Of a stretch of DNA of 64,000 bases, positions 11,072 to 23,000 are shown piece after piece; position 1 is the first letter of the stretch, and every line of letters begins with the position of its first letter. Under the pieces are notes generated by a model, which was not told the origin of the DNA, did not search any database, and was given only the letters and a program-made list of their open reading frames with translations. Made by a program: the position numbers and the translations under genes. The stretch spans positions 39,259,099 through 39,323,098 of the forward strand of contig CM067084.1 in assembly GCA_034008185.1 (NCBI GenBank), in the 5' to 3' direction. Source of the stretch: Gorsachius magnificus (Eukaryota > Chordata > Aves > Pelecaniformes > Ardeidae).

Positions 11072-14000
11072 GTGAGTGCAGCGGCGGGGCGGGCGGGGAG
11101 GCGGCCGCGCCCGGCGCGGCCGGCCCGCCCCGGGCCCCCGGCGCCGGGCGGGGAGCAGTGCCCACGGGCAGTCCCCGGCGGGGGGGAGCGGGCCCCTGGC
11201 GGGAGGGTGGTGTCGGCGACCCGGCGGCGGAGTCCCTGAGCCGTGGCTGGGGGCGGTAGCCGGCGTCGGCGCCCGGGCGGGCGCCGGGGGTGGCCGCGCG
11301 CGGCCCGCGCCCAGGCATCGGCCAGGCGGGCAGGCGGGCGGCTGGGCCGTGGGGGAGCGGGCGCCGGGATCCCCGCGGGCGGGCCGGGCTGCCGCCTTCC
11401 CCTGCTTGCGGGGACAGGCTTTTTTTGGGGGTTATTTTTTTTTCCTCTCTCCCTTTTCTCCCTCCTCCCCCTCACTCCTTCTGCTTCCTCCATATGTGGT
11501 CCCAAATTACTCCCTGTTTGACTCAGCAGTCATGCTCATCGCACTCTTGGTTTTCTGGTTATTTAGTTAAGCCTCTTTTTTAGTAGCAGTGCGCTAGGCA
11601 AGCCACATATTTCCAGCTGCACTTTGGTTGGGTTCCTCCAGTATTTCCTACGCTCCAGTTCAGTGTAGCTTCATCCCACGCCTTTGGGGGGTTGTGTTTT
11701 CAGGTACGCTGTGCTTGAGGCTCTTGAGAACAAACCAAAGGGAACCAGTTGCAGGCAGCTTTGACCCAACTGGTGGAATGGTAAGAGGCACTCCAGTAAC
11801 TTCAGGCAGACTAGCAGTTCTCAGAACAGAAGGCAGATGACTGACGGTTTTGTAGGCTTCATTGCCTTGAAACAAAGTCATCCTTTGTGACAAACTAATG
11901 AAACTTCAGCAAACGAATTCACGCTTCATTGGAACTCTTCCGTCTATCCAGATCGCTTGGCAGCTCTGTACAGGCAACTCTGACCACTTTTTTCTCCCTT
12001 GCATATCTGTATGTGATGTGTATACATGTGCATACGTATGCAGATATGTATGCATCAGTAGCTGATGTGTGGCCTTGGGATGTAAAAAGGTGCCATAGAA
12101 GAAGTGTTCTTATCGTGGACTTGATAAGTCAGTGGTGTAACTAAAAGCTGTGTCTCTTCCTCGCAGTTAGTCTTTGGTGTTTTGAATGTTTCCTGAAGTC
12201 ACTGATTTTATAATTCTTTTTGAATGCTGATCAATACATATGTCACATAATTTAGAAGAGTAATATTCAACCTAAAGGAGTTTGCAAGGTAGGATGTCTT
12301 TTTTTTTTTTCCTCCATACAGCACCATGTGTATGTGTTCTATAATGACTTGATTTTTTTCTTCTGATTGTTGCAAAATTGCTGTTACTTGACTGCTTTCA
12401 GTAATAAGTTGTATCATTTTCAAAATTAAGCATGAAACCTCTAACTTATAGCAGTCTCATGGTACAATGCAGTCAGCTGGTGGTAGTTTGAGTTCTGTAG
12501 ATATTACTTTGTTAGCCAGTGTTTTACAGAGACTTTCTGTTCCTTTGTTGTTTGATGCAGTTTTGCTGTTTTGATCCAAAATCTTGTAGCTAGTTTTGGA
12601 ATCGTGAAAAGTAGAGCCAACTACTTTGCTTTATATGTTGTTGTAGTGCACAGAATATAGAGTTCTAGGTTAAAATCTTAAATTATCATTGAATTTTTCT
12701 TTTAAGCTTCTTTAGACATGCCCAAGTAAAAAGTTTTGGGTATAGTAGAAGAGAGGCTGGGATTATGGGAGTCAATGCGTATGTTCAGTTTGACTAGTGT
12801 TACCTAAAGCAAGTAAGATTCAGTTTTCATTTGAAATCAGATCTCTGATGTATCAGGGCCAGTTGCCGCACCAAGTGACTTCAGTGACTGAGCTTATTTC
12901 CAGCCCAGAGGTTCAGGAATGCTTTTACAATAGTGTAGGTGAAAATATCACTGGTGCTAAGCATTTTCTGAGTACCAGAACAATGTAGTTTGCCTTGTAA
13001 GAATAACATTGTGATTGTAAACACAAAACTCATTGGCTTGGCTTGGCATGAAAAACTGTTTGGACAGTCCTAGTGACTGAGGGGTGTACATAGTCATTCT
13101 TCTACAGAAGTCAGTCTGTGGAATTTGGGTGTTTCTTATAGCAAGAGATAATTATAGGTAGAGCTAATGATTTTTTCACATGGCTTAGTTTTTCTCCTGC
13201 TATTTTGGTGGGTTTTTGAGAGTAAGAAAAATTAATAACTTTTTTTAAGTCACTTTTGCTTTTCAAAACATTGAGTGGGTCTGCAGAACTACCCATTTTT
13301 TCTCAGACTCACCTATGTCTCATGATGCTCCTAGGGAAAGCCTGGACAATTACAGCAGTCCAATACCAGTTGTGTGGTATTGCTGTCAGAGATGGACCAG
13401 GAGCTGCGTGAACCAGTGAGAGAGGTCCTGGTGGAAGGGCAGAGAGCAACCTTGTCTTGCAGGCGGTGAAGGTATTGAGAGCCCAGGGTGATGGATGCTG
13501 CATTCTGCCATTGATCTGTACGGGTACCAGGCTAAAAGGTCCTGAACCTCTTGCTTCTCCCCTCACTTCAGGACTTATTGGGAATATTCTAGGGCATCAT
13601 CTTCATGTTCTCCTTAGTGGAGATTGTTAGCCCTGAGTGCCTCTGTCAGCCTCACTAATGTTGGTCGCCAGTGTATCCCTTCCTCAGGAATTCTACCTAC
13701 TCCTCCACATTGTTGGTAATAGGGAAACCAAAATGGCTTGGAGTAAAGAATAAGTTGAAGTGCAAATCTTCTCCTCTTCCCCAAGATGAAGATGGAGAAA
13801 ATAAGAGTGGCAGACCTGGAGATTAGACAGAAGTATTAACTCTTCTTTTTTTCTCTTTCTTTCCAGATGTACCAAACTTTGCCATCAGAAGCCCTTGGAT
13901 CTCAAAGATGATAACACCGAAATTCACTGTCCTGTTACAGTAAATCCATGGCACATGAAGAAAGCTTTTAAAGTTATGAATGAATTAAGAAGGTATTACT

Positions 14001-17000
14001 TCACTGTATACATCTGCCTGGAGTCCATAATACATTTTTACTTTCATTTGCATTTATTAAGTTAATAATAGTAGTTTACTTATTAAGAACATGCAATTTT
14101 AGAAGTATAGCTGATGAGAAGGATTAAATATACAATGAAGTGATAGGTGAATGATAGTCATGTGGTGTTAGCTGTAATGTGTGCAGTATGTTTTGTCTCT
14201 CGTAAGTTAATCAAAAATAGGTTTACGAGACTTGAAAAATACTTAGAGGTTGTATTTAAGGAGTTACAGCTACTGATCCTGTCTGGTATGTATTTGATCC
14301 TGAGTAGATGAAAAGTGACTCTTTAGTTGAGCCTCAGGCTCTTTGTCTGCCTGTTGTTGATTTTTGTGGTAGGCTGCGAACTGGAAAAATGTTAAAATTT
14401 TCTAGTCTGGAGACATGGGTTGCAGTCCAAAAAATGTAAACCAGCTGACAGTGTACTTCCTTTTCTCCGTTATCTTTTGCTTGCCCCCCGGGAGAAATTG
14501 ATGAACTCACAAATCAAATACTGAAAGAAACTTTTCTCAATAAAGTTTTGTAAGACCTTGAGTGATGCTACCATCAGTTTCAGCAAAACTGGGAGACTGG
14601 TGCTGATGCTGTTCTTAGCACCCATATTGATTTATTTTCTACATATGTGTAGGTGAGATGGTGTTGAAAACTGTGACAGTTGGTAATTAGGGCTCACAAC
14701 TGAGCTCTGGTAATTAGGACGCACAACTATCACTGACAGTAATTCAGCTTTATAACTAACAGCAGCCATGGAGAAATTAAATAAAACACTTCTTGAGCAT
14801 AGACAATACCGGAGGGTGTGAAAATCCTTTGTTATTTCCCATATAAAATTAAAAACTAGAGAGGCTTCACCTGAAAAAAAAGACAGCAGCTGATACCCTA
14901 TTAAAGTATGCCTCTGCCTTTGATCTTCACTGTTCCGGATGGGTAAATCTTTAATGCTGTGGTAGATACTGTGATCAGATCAATGTATTTATCTGGCTGT
15001 GACAATTTGTGCTGTGCGGGAAGACTGGAGAAAATCATACACTGACTTTAAATGACTTAAATCCAGCTCAAAGTCTTCCATAGTCTGAGGATAATGGGAT
15101 AAAAGCAAAGACTATTTTTCTAGTGTGTTAACAGCCCAGTTACCTTACGCTGGAAGGACTGGTACTTGGTGCTTCACCTTACTTGCACCACTGGCTTTTT
15201 CAGGGATCCCAGTAAACGGATTCAGTGTCTCAAAGAGTATAATAGAGCCTGGCTAGAGCCAGTAGCCGTGGCTTCCTAAGGATGAGCAAGAGTTTAGATG
15301 AAGAAACAGTTTCCCAGAATGAATCTCTCAGCAGTTTCAGAAGTCAGAAACCTTACCTGTATTTTGTTGTGTTGCAAGTAAAAGATACGTGGTCTTCCAG
15401 CAGAGTGCATTGTTGAAAGACATGGATTATTTTCAGAATATACTTTAGTTTCCATGGTTACTTAAATGCGAATTGCTGTAGAAGCAATTTGAGCAATTTT
15501 GTCTTACATGTATAAATAGTTAAAGTTGGAACAGGAGCAGTACCATGCAAACCTTAACTGTAGTTCTTATTAAATAAGGTAGTTGATGCAGCAGTGTTTA
15601 CTGTTTAAGCTCAGTATAGCTTTTAAAATGGTAAGTGCTAATTAGATAAGATTATAAACATTAATATTTGCATTTGTTTGACATAATAAACTGAAATATT
15701 TTATAAATGTTTCAGAATTCATTACTTTAAATGAAGACCTAATATTATTCAAGTAAAATATATTTTTGATTTTATTGTTTTAAAGTGGTTTTTATCTCAG
15801 TTCTTTTCATTAGTGTAGCACAAGCAGGTATTTGCCAGAGGTATACTCTCCAGAAAGGGAGTACCTAGTGAAGAAATCATCTGCCTAAGCATCTAAAATA
15901 TGTTGATTTTAGAATGCTTAAGTCTGTGAGTTTATATTACATTTTTGGCTGCCCCTAAGTTGCCTGGTTTTACTAGCTCATAAGAGGTTTTTTCTGTGCC
16001 TTCAAATTTTTAACAAATTTGAGTAATTTTTTCCCTGGTAGTTTTTGTAATTTCATTACTCACCATCACCTCAACACTGAGTCAGAGAGACCATTAGGAT
16101 AACTAATTAGTTCTTGACATATGAAGAAATTACCCTCTGATGCCAATCTTAATTATAATTTGCTTTTATCACAATGGAATTTGACCGTACCTATATTTGT
16201 CAAAATCCTCATTCTTACAAATAAGATTGCAAAATCTTTTGAAGATGTGGGTAATGACCTTTCTATATAAACCAATGAAGAATAATCTGCAAGCTGATAA
16301 ACAGTTATTGTTCTTAAATCTATGCTTTTTTTGTCCCCCCATTTCTTTTTTCTCATTTCCTTTACCAAGATGGTGTACCCCCCATGGCTCTCTTCATTCA
16401 GTCACTCTATACAAGCAAATTAATACAATAAGGCTTCAGAATGCAAGCTTTTCTAAAATAAATTGGTGTGCCCTCGTGAAATGAAGGTGCTGAGTTGCTG
16501 TGGAAGGGACAAGATGCTTGCAGCATAGTACATGATTAAGTTTATAAGCTTGTTTCTTTCTTTAGTAGTTTATTTAGCTTGTCAGCTTTGTAGTAATGCA
16601 GAGCATATTCATTCACCTAATGCAGTTCCAGACTTAAGAGATGTATCCGGACTACCTCTAAGTTACTATGCCTATACAATGTAATTAATTAGCTGGAGTT
16701 TTGCATTGATGTAATTCTGTTGCTTCATTGTTATCTTTGGTATTTCTGTGCAGCTAAGTATAAACCCCTTTGTTCCTGTTGTCAGGATAAGTGCAGGTGT
16801 CTGAAAAAGCTGGGTATCTGATGACCTCTTCTGTGCAGCTTTTTGTTTCAATTTTTGTCTAATAAATGTAATGGTTGTTTTCAAGCTTCTCTGAATTGTC
16901 TCTTTCATCTGGGTATGGTCATTACCTTATACATCCTTTTTGATAATAGCCATGTTGCAGGCTAAATTTACGAGATTTAGATAGTTGCTGTAGGTATTAA

Positions 17001-20000
17001 GAGCTCAAAGGGGGAAAATATTCTTATGCCAGGATTGCAATATGGCCCTAAAGGTTAGTTGTGGCCACCAGAATTTTTGGTGTGTGACCTCCATGCAGCT
17101 GCCTTACTTGAGGCTGTGCTCAAAGAAATTGGATGATTGCAGAGGCTGAGCGATCACGGAGTTTTCTTTGGACTGAGGTGAATATCTGAGCAGTTTGTCT
17201 GCGAGCTCTAGCCCCGTCAGAACAAAATGCAACTGCTCACCTCAATCTCTGCTACAGCTTGTATGGTAGTTGCAAACTGTCAGAAAGTCTACAGTCTAAC
17301 TGCAATATATATTCAGGAAAGGTAAAAATTTATCTTTTCAAAAGTACTGAGAATAGAGATCACTGGATTGCTGTGCAGCTCTAGCTCCATCCCTAAGGAA
17401 TGTGTTCTGTTGAATCATACTTTCCCCTCTTCCCTTCATTGCCCTGGCTCTGAGTTTTGAGGATTGTATGCTGCTTCTACAGCGACAGTGCTAGCATGAG
17501 AAGGAAGTAAAAGGCAGCTGTGACGATGGCTATTTACATGCTGGGAAGTTGCAGCCTTTTGGTGTTGTGGTGTGGGTGTCCTGTCCCCCCCACTATTCCC
17601 CTTTCTCCCTAGAAAATTGGATTACAAAGAGTGTGTGGTGGTATGGGTTTAACTGGAAGAGGTATATCCAATAGCTGTAAACTGCATTGGAAACACCTGT
17701 ATTAGGAATGATTATAAATGACATGTTACTTCATTACAACAGAAGAGGGAGGAAATATGTATTACAGGCTCAAAGGACAAGAATGCAATTGGCTGTAATG
17801 AAGATAAGTCAGGCAAGGTATGAAGTTAATCGTAATAAAAATAATTGGTATTGTGTGCATGGACTATCTATGAAAAATGCTTGGAAAATAGTAAATATAG
17901 AGATGATAGAGTAGTGATTTTGAACAATTAAGTAGGCATGAGCTTCCAGTGCTATGTGACACAGGTGTCGCAATTGAAGTTTGGATTCTTTGTTATCTGT
18001 AAAGCCTTCTTACCTTGATTTTTTGAGTGTTTGTGTATATCAAATTCTTTTTTCTATCATAGTTATTCAAAGAGGCCCAGACTTCCAGTGAGAAGGTTTA
18101 TAAATTGGGCTGATATAAATTTGGGTTATTCAATGCAGAAAACTTCTGTGCAAGAAATCACAATTCAGTTGTTTGATTTTTAGAAAGTTCTGTGTACCCA
18201 AGCACCATCTGTAATCTGACTGAGTAATAGCCATGTGGTTGTGCAACACATTTAAAAACAATGCTTCATCAACATTGCCTGCCTCTTGAGGGCATGTGAA
18301 AAGAAATTGTGTGTGATATTATATGCTTTTCTGTTGTAGTTCACTTATGTGAAATTGCCTTCTCTGGTATTTCTAAATAGTCAGAACTTGCTGTGTGATG
18401 TGACGATAGTAGCTGAAGACATGGAAATTGCAGCGCATAGAGTTGTGCTAGCCGCCTGCAGCCCCTACTTCCATGCCATGTTTACAGGTACCAAATGTTT
18501 CAATGCTTACTATGTTCTAATCCAATCCAACTGTATGAAGCACAAAATTAAATTACTTTTGCTTTTTAGGATCTCATGTAATTTTTAGATAAGCCAAAAG
18601 GAATATTTGAGTTTCTTAATTAGTTTTTTCTTACAGGCTAAGGACATGCTGGCAGCTTATTCTTTGTTAGCGTGATGAATGCTTTAGAAAGTCTCCATCC
18701 TTTAAACAAATTTTTATGTCAAGTGAGCCAGGAATAGTAGAGTTGTTATGCCCTTTAAGGCTCTAGTAATGTCACTTGTCCAAAAGAAGGTTAAAATAAC
18801 TTTCTTGTGAATTTTTGAGTAAATTATGCCCTTTAACAACTGCTGCTGTGTTCTTCAGACCCTGAGTACTCTAGGCTGTGAGTAGATACAAAAGCTTTTT
18901 GTGGCTTTGGCAGCCTATAGCTGGAGTGCATGTTTCGGTATTTTTAGAGTAATTCTCTATGACAGATGTACTCTGCATTATTGCCACAACTTTTCTGTGC
19001 AGGCTTGATTCTGCGTCTGCTTGCTCCATGCTGGCAGAGTTACTGCTCTGCTGCTACAGCAGGAACGCTGAGGGCTTGTGAGGCTAAGATAGGTTCAGGT
19101 TTGTAGGAGCCTCCAGCTGAATTCCCATGCTGTGGGCTTCATTCTGTAATGGTTATAAATTGCATAAAAAAAATCATGTGGAATTTGGTGTCAAAGTGAG
19201 AATGCTACTAAATGCATGCTAAAATTAACATCTGAAGTTTTGTCTGTTCCTTCTCAAATCTCGTGCCAGTTCAGTAGTTAATGTTGACTGTCTGAAATTA
19301 AAAGAATTCTCTGCAGCGTATCACTTCTGACCACCAGCTCAGGTGGAGGCAGAAATGTCACTCTTGACCTGCCAGTATACAAGCAAATTGGACTTTAAAT
19401 GACTTCAGTTGTATGCAACAGGAAGACTGATAGATGTTGAAATACTCTTGTGTCCTGGGGAAGCAGCTGATTATTCTTGATTTTACGTGCAAATATTTTG
19501 ACACAATCAAAGCTAGAAGTGGAGTCTCTGCTAGCAGCAACAATGCTTTAAAGCTGTGTGTAAAATTAAATATCTATTCCTCTAGCAGTTCTTCAAGATT
19601 TCATTTGTGGTTGAGACAAACATTCCAGGTGACTGATACATAATCTCTTAATTTTTACTGCTTTCTTTAAAGTTAGAGTGAAAACAACTGCTTCTACAGT
19701 TCCTTTTCATCACCTTGGTAACAGAGAAACACAACCCTCTTACATTAGTTCTGTATTGAAGATTAACTGTTGTTGACTGTCACATTGCAAATATTCTTTA
19801 CTTGGAATATTAAGTTTTATATTATGCTTTCTGTGGCAGACATGACATTTCTGCTTGCCCTGACTGCCCTTTCTGTGGAGAAGTTTCTGACTCATTAGGA
19901 GTGCTGGTGCAGCGGTGGCTGTGGCCGCTCTCCAGATGGAATTGCTGAAATCTTGCTCCTTTCCTTGCTTCTGTCCCTTTTAAATTTTTTTGCTTGTTTT

Positions 20001-23000
20001 ATGTTTTTAATTGTAGGTCATCTTTGACCCCCAGTGGTGTGGGAGGTGAGAATGCTCACCTGAGTAACGGGTGGGAAGCATTTAACCTGTACGTCTGTGG
20101 CAATGTTTGTGTAGTTGGTGACCCAAATTAGTGGGAGTTTAAATAGAATTCAGCTGTGGCTTCAAGATTTATCAACAGATTTTATATTACTATCATAGGC
20201 TGCTTTCAGCAGTGCCCAGCTGTGGTGTTGGTGCATTTCAATCATTGCCCAAAGAAAAAATCCTGAAGTTCCTCATGTTATTTCTCTGAACCCTGCAATG
20301 CACACTTCTCAGGTGGATTTGTATTCTCACCCAGTAATCCTCAAGTTCAAAAAAGCAAGTTTGGTCCCTTAACCAGCCACAACCAAGTAGAAAAGTATCT
20401 TCCTCCATCCAGAATAAAACAGTGACTGAAAAGACAGTAAAAATTTTCATTTTTATGCTTCAGAGTTACGTCTTGACTAGAAATTAAAAACTTATGTTTG
20501 GACACATGTTTGCAGGTTACTTCCACCTTCCTCTGAGTCATTAGGTACTGGCTGCTATGTGGGATGGGGTATGGCATTAACTGAGATCAAACCGTCTGCC
20601 TGGGTTGTTTTTCTGTTGCCACTTGTTGCGATGGTTGAAGTAGCCCTGTTAAATACAAAGAAAAAGTTACTGCCTTTTAAAGTTAGTAACGATTACAAGT
20701 AGAAGGAAAAAGAAAGATTAAAAATCTGGGACTATGTTACCAGGGATAATTCTTTCTTCTGTATACAGTGAAATTCTTCAGAAATATGTATTGTGATCTG
20801 AATTAAATACACTTAAATGATTAGAGGAAAGGCTTATAAAACATCAGTGAAGGGATGTTTCAGTGGCCCTAGGACCTGAGTTAGGACAAGGTTTAATTTT
20901 CTCTTCTGCCAAGGCAGTTATTCTTCGGGAATTACCTCCTCTCTTTGCTTCCATTCTCTATTTGTAAAATTCTGTTTAAAAAAAAGAAAAGCCTTCGGTA
21001 AATTACTCTGAGGAACCATACAAGCTTTTTAGATAGCCTTTTAGTAACATCAACTCAACTAGTCCTCTGCTGTTCCTGTTTGGGAGGTTGGATCAGCTCA
21101 GTGCTTTCCTTTCTGTTCATGACAGGCTTTCCTTTCTGTTCACGATAGGCTTTCCTGTCACTGACAACTCTGTGGAGATGTGGTGCAACTCCCCAGTCAT
21201 GAACCGAGTTCTTCAGCAGGTTGAATTCTAGAATGAGACTGCCTAGCGAATGAATCTATGGTTTCCTGCATATGAACTGTGAAACAAGTCTGGATCACCA
21301 GTGGGCTGATCTAGAATTGTAGTAAGACTGCATTTCCATTTAACATGAAAGGTAGAAGCAAATCTTTGGGTTTTTGGTGGTGTGGGGTTTTTTTTTGGTT
21401 TTTTTCAGTGGTTTGTTTTTTTTTTTTTTAATATTCTGGGCTCTGCTGTTAAACAGAGAAGGTGCCTATCCATGGCTCTAGAAGCCTTGACACAAAAACT
21501 GAAAGCAAACCTAATGTGCTTGCAGAATATCAGACTACTCTCCCCTACACATAGTTTTCCCAAAGGACCACCTCCACAGCAGCTTGCGTAATAAATAACT
21601 TGCAGCATGCATGCTCTGAAGACCAGTAGGTTTAATCTGTGTCAAATGAGCAGTAGAAACTTGGGATACAGGGCCCTGCAGAGAACACACTGCAATCATC
21701 CTTCAAAGGTGTAGGGTTATGTTTCAGAAGAGCAAGTGAAAAAAGAAAGTTCTGTAGGGGCTGGATTTTGCTGGTTTTCATGTAGTTCATCATCATTACT
21801 TTCTGGAATGCTAGCAACTCATCATCATTACTTTCTGGAGTGCTAGCAACCTGTACTACCATTAAGTAGTAGCACATTGCTGTAGATGGTTTTCTGCACT
21901 TCCTACCGCGTAAAGGGTTGATTTAAAATGCCATTCCTCACTCTTCAGCTCAAAAAAAAAAAGGCCTGAATAACAATAAATTTCTCAGTGATGATCCCTT
22001 TGCCCAATGCACGGAGTAAAATGCATTGTTTGGCACCAATCCTGGAGACCACAGGATAACAAACAATAAAAATGCATATGTACTTCATAAGGAAATATCA
22101 TCAATGATAAGCATCTTCTGATTCACTTCCCCATCCTGTCTGCTTCTGTTGTTGTGTACATTACATTTGTTACCTCATCAATACCGTTATCTCTAGATGC
22201 CTAGGAGAAAGAAATAAGAATACATCCAGTATAGAAGAGTAAGAAACAGATGTATCCAGAGACTGGGATATACTCTTCCAAAGTCAAAATTGAGATATAT
22301 ACCAACCTAAGTAGTGTAGTTCATGTTTAACTTCCCAGTGCAAGTCAACGCAAAAGGGCTAAAGGTCCGAGATGACCAGATGTGTGGTTGGTAGTCATAG
22401 AGAGGGTTATAATCATTACTGCAAAATGTATCTTTGGGCAATTATTTCAGATATAAACACAATGTTGCATTTGAGAAACATCATATTTTAGAAGAAGGAA
22501 GCTATTTTGCAGGCCTTTCTATGAAGATCAGTTGTGGCATATGGCCAATATGTCAGCCTCCACAAAATGAGATCCAACAAGTTTTTCCTTGCTTACCATT
22601 TTATCTTAGCTTGGCTTTTAACTGTTAAATCAGATCTATAACAGAGGTGAAATTGCTAAGGGAGTAATAAGTAGGCAAGCAAAAAAATATTTATATTCAT
22701 TCTTCTGTGGGGATATAATTTTTCTTTATTAAACAAAATAATTCCACACTGCATTTGGTATGCTCCTTCGATTAAGAAGTTAATAAAACTAGAGTATTTT
22801 AATAGCTTGCTTTGCCAGCAAGATGTTTTTGTATGCATTTGAAGAGTCTTACTTAGGTCTGATAACAGTATTTTCCTTTATTGTATATTGTAGACTGGAG
22901 AAAATAGATCACCTGCAGTAAAAGTGTTAACCCAGGTAGCATTTGCATGATGGTAGCAACAAAGTGTCTTTCTCATTGGAGGGAGGGAAGAAAAAAATCA

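Larger units (their letters stand above)
10440..11450 (+). promoter_or_regulatory. KLHL2: CpG island promoter of KLHL2
   Basis: This is a dense GC- and CpG-rich block in otherwise AT-rich DNA, ending just past coding exon 1. A KLF/Sp-type GC box (GGGGCGTGGCC) lies at 10802-10812. An NRF1-like GCCTGCGCGC lies at 10831-10840. An ETS/GABPA site (CCGGAAGTG) lies at 10881-10889, about 160 bp before the start codon. No TATA box stands out, so this looks like a housekeeping-type promoter with dispersed starts, probably between about 10890 and 11000. The exact transcription start cannot be read from sequence. Confidence 0.85.

Noticed and set aside
10570..11259. Long plus-strand open frames over the CpG island
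   Set aside because: Same GC effect. They overlap each other and run past the exon 1 donor. Only the frame from 11049 joins the conserved KLHL2 exons.
10345..11505. 386-codon open frame on the minus strand across the KLHL2 promoter
   Set aside because: Stop codons are rare in CpG-island DNA. The product is Pro/Arg/Ala-rich filler with no domain, and several frames on both strands are open over the same bases.
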